From positions 1-64,000 of the forward strand of contig CAYPYX010000006.1 in NCBI GenBank assembly GCA_964415065.1: 64,000 nt of DNA, given 5' to 3'. Source of the DNA: VMCP01 sp964415065 (GTDB lineage: Bacteria > Bacteroidota > Bacteroidia > NS11-12g > UBA955). The translations under genes were made by a program, and so were the position numbers. A model generated the notes under the pieces. The model did not search any database and was not told where the DNA came from. It was given only the letters and a program-made list of their open reading frames with translations. Position 1 is the stretch's first letter; each line of letters begins with the position of its first letter. This document shows positions 7,951 to 16,175 of this stretch, piece by piece.

Positions 7951-9192
7951 TTAACCTCCAATACTGATTCCAAAGCTCATGGTTCTAGCATTGGGTAATC
8001 CTTCATTCTTTTTGAACACATCCATCATCGAATATCGAGCGTAGATGGCAATATTTTCATATTGAATGAGCGCAAACGGTTGTAAAGAAAAATGATTCAA
8101 ATTGAAATCATCGTAATGTTTAATCTTGTTGTCGTTTTCAAATTCTACTTTGCTGTAACTATGAACTAAATAACCACCTTGAACTCCTACTCGAATTTGA
8201 AAACTTGGGTTTCTAGACTTGTTTTGAAATCCTAGTGCTACTGGCATTCCAATGTAATGGCTGATTAATTTTGATTTGGTAGAAGCTACATTTCCGCTGC
8301 TTGTGGGATCTTCTAAAAAGTACTTGAACTCACTGTTGTTTGGGGTTAAACGCACTTGACTATTTGCGAATCGGTAGTTTTGAATATCGTACGATATTCC
8401 ATTCCATAAGCGCAGTTTTCCTCGAATCAAATTAATGCCCCAATTGTGTTGAAATCCCCAGTTTAAACTTTTACCATTACTCAATTCTGGAATTGTATTG
8501 TAATGAATTTGAGTGGTTGATGGTTCATTGGGTTGCATTTGTAAAAATCCAACACTGAAACGTGTATCTGTAGTAATGAAGCGTACTTTCTTGCGTTTTT
8601 TAGGATTAGGATAATCGAATATTTCATCGTATTCATCTGAATTTTGTTGTGTTTCTTCACCTACTTTTTCCATTTCCTTGCCTAGTTTTTCAATTTCTAC
8701 TTTTAATTCTTCCATTTCATCTTGAAAATCTACTTCAGGCTTTTCTGGTTGCGTTTCTGTTCTGGGAGCTTTAATAGTGGTGTCTTCTAAATAGATGTCC
8801 ACCTTGGAATCATCTTCCAAAATAGGCTGATCGGTTTTAAATTCAATTTTTCGAATCATTACCGTTTCGTTTGCTGGTTTTTCAGATTTTCGAATGCGTA
8901 AAGTGGTTTTATTTTGGAAAATTTTAACGTTAACCAAGAGTGATTGTGAGTCCACATTTACTTTTCGAGTCATTCCAAATTCAGACTCGTCAGATGAACC
9001 AATTAAATCGGCATTTAGGGAATCGTTCAACTTTTCGATTTTAGACGAAAAATCTTTCCAGTAGTTTCTGTTTATTTTTACGGAACTATCCGCAATGATT
9101 ATTAGCTCTCGTTTTTTTTGAGCCATCAAGGGTTGAGTAAACTGGAATAAACCAGTAATCAGAATCATGGATGATAAAATATGGTTTTTCAT
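7951..9192 (-). CDS. Hypothetical envelope protein with predicted C-terminal barrel (ECF operon)
   Basis: This 413-residue exported protein begins with a signal peptide (to about residue 24, PLMAQ). Residues about 150-200 are strongly acidic and coiled-coil-like (repeats of Glu-Lys-Val). The C-terminal half, from about residue 205, has alternating polar and hydrophobic strands and ends MSFGISIGG, resembling PorT-like or porin-family barrels. It is the third gene after an ECF sigma factor and a membrane protein that looks like its anti-sigma factor, so its expression or sensing role is probably tied to that system. I cannot assign a specific function. The intergenic 9193-9369 shows no gene or clear signal. 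Confidence 0.6.
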   Translation of the reverse strand: MKNHILSSMILITGLFQFTQPLMAQKKRELIIIADSSVKINRNYWKDFSSKIEKLNDSLNADLIGSSDESEFGMTRKVNVDSQSLLVNVKIFQNKTTLRIRKSEKPANETVMIRKIEFKTDQPILEDDSKVDIYLEDTTIKAPRTETQPEKPEVDFQDEMEELKVEIEKLGKEMEKVGEETQQNSDEYDEIFDYPNPKKRKKVRFITTDTRFSVGFLQMQPNEPSTTQIHYNTIPELSNGKSLNWGFQHNWGINLIRGKLRLWNGISYDIQNYRFANSQVRLTPNNSEFKYFLEDPTSSGNVASTKSKLISHYIGMPVALGFQNKSRNPSFQIRVGVQGGYLVHSYSKVEFENDNKIKHYDDFNLNHFSLQPFALIQYENIAIYARYSMMDVFKKNEGLPNARTMSFGISIGG

Positions 9193-9369
9193 GATATTGT
9201 TAGTTAAACAGTGTATTTTTATGTATTGAATGTATTGTGTTGTTGAAACGTAGTTTTCTATCAGTTTTTTGCTGTTCCGTGGCTTGTCTGTAGGGATGCG
9301 AATCCGTAAGATTGCATACCCAAAATGAAATTCTCGGATGTTTAAATATGATTACTGTGAATTTTTCAA

Positions 9370-10518
9370 TTAACGTTGCACCAGTGTTGTGTGCATTATT
9401 ACGGACTTGGATGCGATGTTAATACCCACTTCTGGAACCCAGGTGTTTTTCTGTTTTCGAGTGGATAATCGCACTTCTGGGAGTCTGCCATAGCGCAATT
9501 CTTGAGCCGCTTCCTTGAGCCATTGTCTTTTAATGGATTTGATTTCTTTGTTGAAGGCATCTTCAGTTTCCAAATTGGCATAAACAATTTTTACATCGCG
9601 ATCGTCGGATTCTTGAAAAGGTAAATTACTGCTTTCAAGGGATTTAGAGTTGGATTGATTTTGATTACCCCATGCTGAATTTTGATTTGATAGGTTCAAG
9701 TTTTCTGACTTATCGGTTCTTTCAGAATTGTTTGAGTAACCTTTAGCAGAATGGCTAGAACTAGTTGCTATTTGTATTGGACGAATAATGGAAGTAGTTT
9801 CTTTTGTTTTTTCAGAGGATGAAAGTTCGGTTTTTTTCAAATAATTAAATTTGACGTTTGATACAGAATTTAAATCAACGTGTTTCTTGGTCTGGGAGTA
9901 TTTTGGATTTATGGTATGACCTGCAACAACTTCATATGATTCATGTGTTGATTTTTGAAGTTTGGAGTTCCGGGAGTTGGCATATTGAGAATCCTTATTA
10001 CTAGTAATTTCATTAGTAGTAGATGAATTTAAAACTGAAGGGATATTCTTGTGATTATCTGTCACTACTGAATTGGAATCTATGTTGCTCAGATAGATGG
10101 AACTTTTTGTTTTGAACACAAAAGCAATCCCCAGAATCAAGACAATAGATGCAGCAATACTCCATTGTTGTATATTACGTTTGTTAACAAACCCAATATG
10201 AAGTGCTGAATTTGATTTGTTTTGTGAAATGTTGCGGAGGGATTGCTTATTGGGGAAGGTAAATTCATTTTTATTACTATCGGCCGAACTGCTTACAGGG
10301 GATTTGCCCAATTCGTGTTGAATAATCTGATTTGTTTCAGCGCTCCAATCGGTATTCAAGTATGTAAGTTTCATTTCCTGATAGAATTTCCATTCTGCTG
10401 GATTTTGTTTGATTTCTTCCAACAAAGAATGTGCTTCTTGGCCATTCAAATTGCCTTCGAGCAATTCGAAAATCTGCCATTCGCGTTCTTCAGATATGTG
10501 ATTTAAGTGGTTGTTCAT
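9370..10518 (-). CDS. Putative single-pass anti-sigma factor
   Basis: This 382-residue protein has an N-terminal cytoplasmic region (1-125) that opens with a short helical module (EREWQIFELLEGNLNGQEAH), like the sigma-binding domain of Bacteroidota anti-sigma factors. One transmembrane helix follows (about 127-147, SIAASIVLILGIAFVF), then a long Ser/Asn/Lys-rich periplasmic part and a conserved-looking C-terminal block (about 320-382). It starts 5 bases after the ECF sigma gene, which is the standard pairing. There is no recognisable FecR domain. The assignment is from topology and operon position rather than a named domain. Confidence 0.65.
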   Translation of the reverse strand: MNNHLNHISEEREWQIFELLEGNLNGQEAHSLLEEIKQNPAEWKFYQEMKLTYLNTDWSAETNQIIQHELGKSPVSSSADSNKNEFTFPNKQSLRNISQNKSNSALHIGFVNKRNIQQWSIAASIVLILGIAFVFKTKSSIYLSNIDSNSVVTDNHKNIPSVLNSSTTNEITSNKDSQYANSRNSKLQKSTHESYEVVAGHTINPKYSQTKKHVDLNSVSNVKFNYLKKTELSSSEKTKETTSIIRPIQIATSSSHSAKGYSNNSERTDKSENLNLSNQNSAWGNQNQSNSKSLESSNLPFQESDDRDVKIVYANLETEDAFNKEIKSIKRQWLKEAAQELRYGRLPEVRLSTRKQKNTWVPEVGINIASKSVIMHTTLVQR

Positions 10519-10523
10519 AGAGT

Positions 10524-11012
10524 TTATATATAGTATTCCATTTTACCCAATAGTTGTTGCATTTGTTTTCTTCCTCGAAAGATATTTACCTTAACTTGTG
10601 CTTCAGAGATATTCATTATCTCTCCAATTTCTGCATAGGAATATCCTTCATAATCTCTCAGCATAATTGCGTTGCGGTGAGCATCAGATAGTGAATTCAA
10701 GGCTTGATCGAGTACTCGTTTCAAATCCTTGAACTCAGCTACCTCTGTCGTAGGTACCTGCTCAAGTTCTTCGTTCCAATCGGCTTCTTTACGCTGTTTT
10801 CGAATCATATCGATCAAATAGTTATAAGCTACACGGAATAGGTACGATTTACTTTTTTCCAGATTTACATTATTTCTGTTTAACCAAAGTTTTTCGAAAG
10901 CCGTTTGAACTATTTCTTGAGCTTCCTCTACCACTTTTATGTTTTTCAGAGCAAAGCGATACAGAGCATCACTGTGTAGTTCCACAATTTGGTTAAACTC
11001 TTTTTCGCTCAT
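10524..11012 (-). CDS. ECF RNA polymerase sigma factor
   Basis: This 162-residue sigma-70-family factor has two domains. Region 2 lies at about 1-78, including EEAQEIVQTAFEKLW and the -10 recognition helix SYLFRVAYNYLIDMIRK. Region 4 lies at about 100-158, including LSDAHRNAIMLRDYEGYSYA and the helix-turn-helix EIMNISEAQVKVNIFRGR. It lacks regions 1 and 3, as ECF factors do. The gene leads an operon with a probable anti-sigma factor and an envelope protein, so it most likely answers an envelope signal. The regulon cannot be read from this window. Confidence 0.92.
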   Translation of the reverse strand: MSEKEFNQIVELHSDALYRFALKNIKVVEEAQEIVQTAFEKLWLNRNNVNLEKSKSYLFRVAYNYLIDMIRKQRKEADWNEELEQVPTTEVAEFKDLKRVLDQALNSLSDAHRNAIMLRDYEGYSYAEIGEIMNISEAQVKVNIFRGRKQMQQLLGKMEYYI

Positions 11013-11052
11013 TCTGTTTTGTTAAAACGATTCGACCTTCGATAAGTTACAA

Positions 11053-11060
11053 TATCTTTG
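11053..11060 (+). promoter_or_regulatory. -7 box (TATCTTTG) for the methyltransferase gene
   Basis: An exact TAnnTTTG match; its last base is 8 bases before the ATG at 11068. It lies between divergent transcription units. Confidence 0.5.
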
Positions 11061-11067
11061 AAAAAAA

Positions 11068-11817
11068 ATGGAAAATAAAGATCAAAAGTGGTTTGAATCC
11101 TGGTTTGATACCGAATATTATCACGTTTTATACAAACACAGAAATCATCAGGAAGCTGAACAATTCATTAGCACATTGGTGAAATACCTGAATTTACAGC
11201 CAGGTTCTACCGTGTTTGATCTTGCTTGCGGCAAAGGTAGACATTCTATAGAACTTCATTCTCATGGGTTAAACGTGTTGGGTTTGGATTTATCGTCGGC
11301 GAGCATTGCTTACGCTCAGAAATTCGGGAATGCAGAACTCCAATTCCAAGTTCATGATATGCGGTCGCCTTTTGGTGAAGATCGTTTTGATGCTGGATTC
11401 AATTTATTTACCAGTTTTGGTTATTTTGGCAATTCAGAAGAAGATATTTTGGCATTAACCAATTCCTATAAATCCTTGCATTCAGGCGGTTACTTCGTTC
11501 AAGACTATATAAATGCTGAACCCATTTTAGACTTGCTTCCCCAAAAAGGAGAAAAAATAGAACTTCTCGATAACAGGGAAATACAATTTTATTGGAAAAA
11601 ACAACTGGAATCTCAAACCATAGTTAAAGATATTCAAGTAACAGATTCATTCAAGCATTTTCATTTTCAAGAGCGGGTACAAGTTTATACAAAAAACCAA
11701 TTAACGGAACTACATCAAGCAGCTGGATTTCAGGTTGTGCACGTTTTTGGTGATTATCAATTGGGTGAATATGTTGCACAGAAGTCTCCTCGAATTATTA
11801 TAATTTCGAAAAAATAA
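11068..11817 (+). CDS. Class I SAM-dependent methyltransferase
   Basis: This 249-residue Rossmann-fold methyltransferase has motif I VFDLACGKGRHSIEL (about 50-64), the acidic residue of motif II at LGLDLS, a post-motif DMRSPFGEDRFDAGFNLFTSFGYF, and a C-terminal beta domain (about 145-205). The extra beta domain and the start DQKWFESWFDTEYYHVLY are common in a Bacteroidota family of uncharacterised methyltransferases. The substrate is unknown. The PAP2 phosphatase gene follows after 18 bases and is probably co-transcribed. Confidence 0.85.
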   Translation: MENKDQKWFESWFDTEYYHVLYKHRNHQEAEQFISTLVKYLNLQPGSTVFDLACGKGRHSIELHSHGLNVLGLDLSSASIAYAQKFGNAELQFQVHDMRSPFGEDRFDAGFNLFTSFGYFGNSEEDILALTNSYKSLHSGGYFVQDYINAEPILDLLPQKGEKIELLDNREIQFYWKKQLESQTIVKDIQVTDSFKHFHFQERVQVYTKNQLTELHQAAGFQVVHVFGDYQLGEYVAQKSPRIIIISKK

Positions 11818-11835
11818 ATTTTAATCGACTGTTTG

Positions 11836-12459
11836 ATGCTGGAATATTTAAATCAATTAGATCAACGACTTTTTGTTTGGGTTAATCAGGAATACGCCTT
11901 CGATTGGTTGGATGTCCCGATGATATGGTTGAGTTCAACTTGGCTTTTTGTGCCATTGTATATCTGGGGTGTATATCGATTGATTCGTAAATGGAATAAA
12001 CAAAGCTGGATTCCCATTGCATTGTTATTGTTGGCATTTGGTTTAGCTGATAGTATCAGCACTCGAGTTCTTAAGGATAATACACACCGTTTAAGGCCTT
12101 GTTTTGATACAGAATTATCTGCGAGTGTTCGACTTCCTGATGGATTACCTGGCAGTAAATACGGTTTTGTAAGTTCGCATTCGGCCAATGCGTTTGCCGT
12201 TTATCCTCTACTAATGTTATTTGTGTTTTCCAGTAAATCATCCCCCGAAAACATGAATAAAAGATATTGGCAATGGAATAATCAACAGAAGTTGGGTTAT
12301 TGGATTATGTTTATTATAGCTTGTTTTGTAGCTTATTCCAGGGTGTATCTCGGCCGACATTATGTTGGAGATGTATTAGGAGGTGCAATACTTGGGCTGT
12401 TAATAGGTAACGGTATTTGGTATTGGTTCTGTCAAAATTCGAGAAAATGGCTGGGCTAG
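11836..12459 (+). CDS. PAP2-family membrane phosphatase
   Basis: This 207-residue inner-membrane phosphatase carries all three PAP2 motifs: KDNTHRLRP, SSHSANAFA (catalytic SxH) and SRVYLGRHYVGDV. Relatives dephosphorylate undecaprenyl pyrophosphate, phosphatidic acid or phosphatidylglycerophosphate; which one applies here is not visible. Five to six helices are predicted. A hydrophilic loop (about residues 135-152, SSKSSPENMNKRYWQ) lies between the second and third motifs and carries a perfect copy of the recurring CATCCCCCGAAAA word. ATG at 11836 is used in preference to the TTG directly before it. Confidence 0.88.
   Translation: MLEYLNQLDQRLFVWVNQEYAFDWLDVPMIWLSSTWLFVPLYIWGVYRLIRKWNKQSWIPIALLLLAFGLADSISTRVLKDNTHRLRPCFDTELSASVRLPDGLPGSKYGFVSSHSANAFAVYPLLMLFVFSSKSSPENMNKRYWQWNNQQKLGYWIMFIIACFVAYSRVYLGRHYVGDVLGGAILGLLIGNGIWYWFCQNSRKWLG
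12239..12251 (+). repeat. Recurrent word CATCCCCCGAAAA, copy 2 (in PAP2 gene)
   Basis: Perfect 13-base copy on the coding strand, in a hydrophilic loop of the PAP2 phosphatase. Same reading phase as the grpE copy (encodes SPEN). Confidence 0.6.
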
Positions 12460-12546
12460 GTTTATTGCAATTATTGCGAAAATTAGGATAGGAGAATGAA
12501 TGGGTTTAGTTTTGAAATGGAAAAAGGATCAAAAGTTATTTAAACT

Positions 12547-13326
12547 ATGAATTACGAATTTATAATTGCAAATGCCCAAGTGGCGCCATTTGTGGCAAGT
12601 ATTCAGTTGAATCGACCGAAAGAATTGAATGCGCTAAATTTACAATTGATGGGAGAAATCCGTCATTGTTTAGAGGTTTTTGATAACGACGATTCTATTC
12701 GAGCAATTGTTATTCACGGTAATGAGCGTGCCTTTGCAGCTGGAGCTGATATCAAACAGATGGCTGGGAGAACGGCGGTTGATATGCTTAAAATTGATCA
12801 GTTTTCAACCTGGGATTCTATTCGTAAAACGAAAAAGCCTCTCATTGCTGCTGTGAGTGGATTTGCTTTGGGTGGTGGATGTGAATTAGCTATGTTGTGC
12901 GATATGATTGTTGCAAGTGAAACAGCTCAATTTGGACAGCCTGAAATAAATATTGGTGTTATGCCAGGTGCTGGCGGAACTCAACGATTGACTCGAGCAG
13001 TAGGTAAAGCCAGAGCAATGGAAATGGTATTAACGGGTAATTTTATTAGTGCAGAAGAGGCAAGGGAAGCAGGTTTGATCAATAAAGTAGTACCTGTAGA
13101 ATTGTATTTGGATGAGGCTATTAAATTGGCTTTAAAAACAGCCGAAAAATCCCCTATCGCTATTCAATTAGCTAAAGAAAGTGTACTTAAAGCCTTTGAT
13201 ACAGGTTTACAAGAGGGTTTGTTCTTTGAACGCAAGAATTTTTATATGCTGTTTGCTACTGAAGATCAAAAAGAAGGTATGAATGCTTTTGTAGAAAAGC
13301 GTAAGCCTGAGTTCAAGAATAAATAA
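12547..13326 (+). CDS. Enoyl-CoA hydratase
   Basis: This crotonase-family enzyme has 259 residues, the normal length. It shows AFAAGADIKQMA, the oxyanion-hole segment GFALGGGCELAM, and FGQPEINIGVMPGAGGTQRL, which contains the catalytic Glu pair positions of short-chain enoyl-CoA hydratases (E of GxxE and E/P of INIGVMPG). It most likely hydrates trans-2-enoyl-CoA to 3-hydroxyacyl-CoA in fatty-acid or amino-acid breakdown. It is a distant paralogue of menB at 7.1-7.9 kb but lacks the MenB signature. It stands alone, without other beta-oxidation genes. Confidence 0.9.
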   Translation: MNYEFIIANAQVAPFVASIQLNRPKELNALNLQLMGEIRHCLEVFDNDDSIRAIVIHGNERAFAAGADIKQMAGRTAVDMLKIDQFSTWDSIRKTKKPLIAAVSGFALGGGCELAMLCDMIVASETAQFGQPEINIGVMPGAGGTQRLTRAVGKARAMEMVLTGNFISAEEAREAGLINKVVPVELYLDEAIKLALKTAEKSPIAIQLAKESVLKAFDTGLQEGLFFERKNFYMLFATEDQKEGMNAFVEKRKPEFKNK

Positions 13327-13335
13327 AAAGTTCGT

Positions 13336-13461
13336 TTAGTGAGGGTAAAACATTATTAGTGAGGGTAACGGATACCACAATATACTTTCTGATCAATTAG
13401 TGGATACTACATGTGTTAATACGCGGGGTTTTACATTGCTAATATTTTACATTGCTAATAT
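13336..13461 (+). repeat. Two short tandem duplications in an intergenic region
   Basis: A 13-base word (TTAGTGAGGGTAA) occurs at 13336-13348 and 13356-13368, period 20. A 17-base word (TTTTACATTGCTAATAT) occurs at 13429-13445 and 13445-13461, period 16. The 286-base stretch 13327-13613 otherwise holds only a terminator and no gene. Confidence 0.8.
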
Positions 13462-13537
13462 GGAGAAATAAGGGGGTATTTATTGTCAATGAATTAATTG
13501 AGTTGTTCTAATAAAGTAATATATCTGCTATCAATCA

Positions 13538-13583
13538 AAATAAAAAAAAGCTGTCAGAAATTTCTGACAGCCTTTTTTTATTT
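13538..13583. terminator. Bidirectional terminator between enoyl-CoA hydratase and Omp28-like genes
   Basis: A 23-base arm pairs with the adjacent 23 bases with one mismatch; the core is GCTGTCAGAAA/TTTCTGACAGC flanked by A-run and T-run. The genes on either side converge here. Confidence 0.85.
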
Positions 13584-13613
13584 GGTGTAAAAACACCTAT
13601 TTGAGTTTTGTTA

Positions 13614-14588
13614 TTACTTAACGTCAGCCCAAACTGCGTTTACGAAATACATTTCTGTTGCAGAAATTTTCTTCCAAACAACAACAACAACTGCAGTGTT
13701 GCTCTTGTTGAAGTTCCACCAACCGAAACCGTATCCGATTTGTGCTTGCAATTGAGCATCCAAAGAAGTTTTAGAAGCTTGAGATGGGCTTTCAAATTTG
13801 AAAGATGCAGTTTTTTCAACTTCTGTAGCTGTAGTAGGATTAGACCAATCAGCATTGTCACCGAAAGCAACAGGTGCTCCAGCCCAAACAGACTGATTGA
13901 AGAAAGTTCTACCACTTGAAGTTGTTTTAGCTGAACCACGAATGATGTTTTTATGTTCAACTGAAGAGTGAGTATTACCTACATATTGGTAAGCTTGAAT
14001 TGATTTTTCAACAACCAATACGCTGGTGTAATAATCAGCACCTGCTTCAGGAGCAAAAGCCTTCATTTTGTATTTGATGCTGATATCGTTACCAGAAGCT
14101 GTTGCACTAGCAGCAACACCTATTTCAGGTTTGCTTTGGTTGTACTGGTCAGCAAAATCAGTGATTTGTTGCAAAGTTACAGCGCTATTACCCAATACAG
14201 AGTTATCGCAGTAAAAATGAGGAATGTAACCGTTAGGTTTGCAAACAGCGTACAATTCAGTCGCAAAAGGAGCGAAAAACAAAGAATCTGGCTTGCCTGG
14301 TTTCAATGCAATTGAATTTAATAATGACAAACCAACTGAAGTTTGAGGATGTAAATCCAAGCTGATCAATTGGTCAGTAGTTCTAGCTGCAATAGCAGAT
14401 TTGAATAATGGTCCACCAGTTAAACCACAAGGTCCACACCATGTAGCAGTACTATAAACCAATAACGAACGTTGTTTTTCAGCAACTGTCAAAGGCGCAG
14501 GTCCTGTAGTTGCTGGATCTTTCTTACAGCTTTGCATTACACCTACTGCACCAGCTGAAATCAAAGCAAGAATTAATAATTTTTTCAT
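13614..14588 (-). CDS. Omp28-like lipoprotein with thioredoxin fold
   Basis: This 324-residue predicted lipoprotein has a lipobox ending at Cys21 (GVMQSC) and a Lys/Asp start of the mature chain. A thioredoxin-like domain follows with the redox motif ATWCGPCG (about residues 49-56), and the C-terminal half (about 155-324) is a beta-rich Omp28-type domain. Omp28-related proteins are Bacteroidota outer-membrane or surface lipoproteins; whether the CGPC motif is an active thiol-disulfide centre is not known from sequence. The start at 14588 gives a proper signal peptide; an upstream in-frame ATG would overlap the divergent neighbour. Confidence 0.85.
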   Translation of the reverse strand: MKKLLILALISAGAVGVMQSCKKDPATTGPAPLTVAEKQRSLLVYSTATWCGPCGLTGGPLFKSAIAARTTDQLISLDLHPQTSVGLSLLNSIALKPGKPDSLFFAPFATELYAVCKPNGYIPHFYCDNSVLGNSAVTLQQITDFADQYNQSKPEIGVAASATASGNDISIKYKMKAFAPEAGADYYTSVLVVEKSIQAYQYVGNTHSSVEHKNIIRGSAKTTSSGRTFFNQSVWAGAPVAFGDNADWSNPTTATEVEKTASFKFESPSQASKTSLDAQLQAQIGYGFGWWNFNKSNTAVVVVVWKKISATEMYFVNAVWADVK

Positions 14589-14659
14589 TGTTGTAGAATT
14601 GTTATTTGGCGAATTACGTACATTTTTATGGCATTTCAAAAAAAAAGCGGGTTTAGATA

Positions 14660-14667
14660 TACCTTTG
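14660..14667 (+). promoter_or_regulatory. -7 box (TACCTTTG) for the flippase gene
   Basis: An exact TAnnTTTG match ending 6 bases before the ATG at 14673. It supports that start over the ATG at 14628, which would lie upstream of the transcript start. Confidence 0.5.
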
Positions 14668-14672
14668 TGACA

Positions 14673-16175
14673 ATGTCAGGTAAAATTGCTCAACAAAGCT
14701 TCTGGGCATCGGTAGTGAATTATTCCGGAAGTTTGATCGGATTGTTTACTACTTTTTATCTATTTCCATTAGTATACACAGAATCTGAAAATGGAATAAT
14801 CGGTCTGTTTATTGAAATGGGTGCGCTTTTAGCTGGCGTAGCCCAATTGGGAACGGGTTACTCCATTTGGAAATTTTTTCCTCGTTTTAAAAATGATTCG
14901 GGTCACAACGGAGTGGGCTTTTGGTTGTTACTTATTCCTCTGTTAGGATTTATCCTAGTTGCTCTTGTGTTGTTGTTCTTTAACGAACCAATCATGCAGT
15001 ACATTGGTCGTAGTTCTGATGATTTCAAACCCTACTATTTGTGGTTGCTTCCTTTCATTTTCTTTTTTGTTTACAATAATGTGTTTGAAGTGTTTTCAGC
15101 TTCTATTGGTAGTATAATTTGGGCATCTTTTCTCAGAGAAAATGTGGTCCGAATTTTCTTAGGAATTATTGGTTGGTTGTATTTTATACAATTTCTGCCA
15201 TTTCACCATACGGTACATTTGGTGCCTGCTGTTTATGCGCTAGTGGCAATTTTGAATTTAATGTATATCCTGCGAAATACCCAGCTAGGATTTAAACCCA
15301 ATTTGACATTCATTCATGAATCTCCTGGTTTGAAAACGGAATTTGCTAAATATACACTGTATTTATTCTTTACATATACTGCGAATATGATTGTTCAGCG
15401 ATTGGATTTTGTGATGATCAGTTCTTTGAAAGGATTTTCAGATACTGGAATCTATCGGATTGCTGTTAGTATGGCCGTATTAATTGAAATTCCCACTCGA
15501 AGTATCTTGCAGATCTCCAATCCTAAGTTATCAGAAGCTATGCACGCGGGCAACAGCTCGGAAATGAAGCGACTTTATGAAAAAACAAGTTTGAATCAAT
15601 TTGTGTTAGGCGCTTTAGTTTTATTGTTGTTGTGGATCAATATAGATTACTTCTATACTTTAATGCCCAATGGTGAAAAGTATATAGCAGGTAAGTGGGC
15701 CTTGTTTTTTTTGGGGATAGGAAAGCTAGTTATATTGATGCAGGGTAATTCAAGTGCTATGCTTACATTTTCCCATAAGTATTATTTATCGCTGTTAGTG
15801 AATGTAACAGCCGTTATTGTTGGGATTTTACTGAATAATTGGGCCATTCCAATCTGGGGGATTGAAGGCGCAGCCATTGCCACAGCTGGGACTTGGGCCG
15901 CCAGTAGTACTGTTGTGGTAATTTTGATCTGGAATATCTTTAAATTAACTCCATTTTCCCTAGGATTGTGGAAGTCTATATTGCTTTTTACACTGGTTTT
16001 TCTTCTTTCGAATTTCTGGAAAATTAACCCCAATCACCCTATGAGTTTGGTGTTATTCGGTTTGAAATCGATCGTATTTTTCGGAGGAAGTATATTAGTA
16101 ATTTACCACTTTCGACTATCCGACGATATTCGAAGTATGGTAGAAAAGGGGATACGGAAACTCGGGAAAAACTAA
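14673..16175 (+). CDS. Wzx-like polysaccharide/oligosaccharide flippase
   Basis: This 500-residue membrane protein has about 12-14 helices and belongs to the MATE/MVF-like polysaccharide export superfamily. It begins with the typical first-helix pattern QQSFWASVVNYSGSLIGLF. Such proteins flip undecaprenyl-linked glycans across the inner membrane. It is transcribed toward, and ends exactly one base before, the convergent legB gene of the nonulosonate island, so it is the natural candidate to export the glycan built there (inference). Start chosen at 14673 because a -7 promoter box ends 6 bases upstream. The symbol wzx is not assigned because the substrate is unknown. Confidence 0.82.
   Translation: MSGKIAQQSFWASVVNYSGSLIGLFTTFYLFPLVYTESENGIIGLFIEMGALLAGVAQLGTGYSIWKFFPRFKNDSGHNGVGFWLLLIPLLGFILVALVLLFFNEPIMQYIGRSSDDFKPYYLWLLPFIFFFVYNNVFEVFSASIGSIIWASFLRENVVRIFLGIIGWLYFIQFLPFHHTVHLVPAVYALVAILNLMYILRNTQLGFKPNLTFIHESPGLKTEFAKYTLYLFFTYTANMIVQRLDFVMISSLKGFSDTGIYRIAVSMAVLIEIPTRSILQISNPKLSEAMHAGNSSEMKRLYEKTSLNQFVLGALVLLLLWINIDYFYTLMPNGEKYIAGKWALFFLGIGKLVILMQGNSSAMLTFSHKYYLSLLVNVTAVIVGILLNNWAIPIWGIEGAAIATAGTWAASSTVVVILIWNIFKLTPFSLGLWKSILLFTLVFLLSNFWKINPNHPMSLVLFGLKSIVFFGGSILVIYHFRLSDDIRSMVEKGIRKLGKN

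Noticed and set aside
7076..13326. menB and the enoyl-CoA hydratase as a recent duplication
   Set aside because: They share only the crotonase fold; motifs differ (QTGPKVGSFDGG versus GQPEINIGVMPG), so the divergence is ancient.
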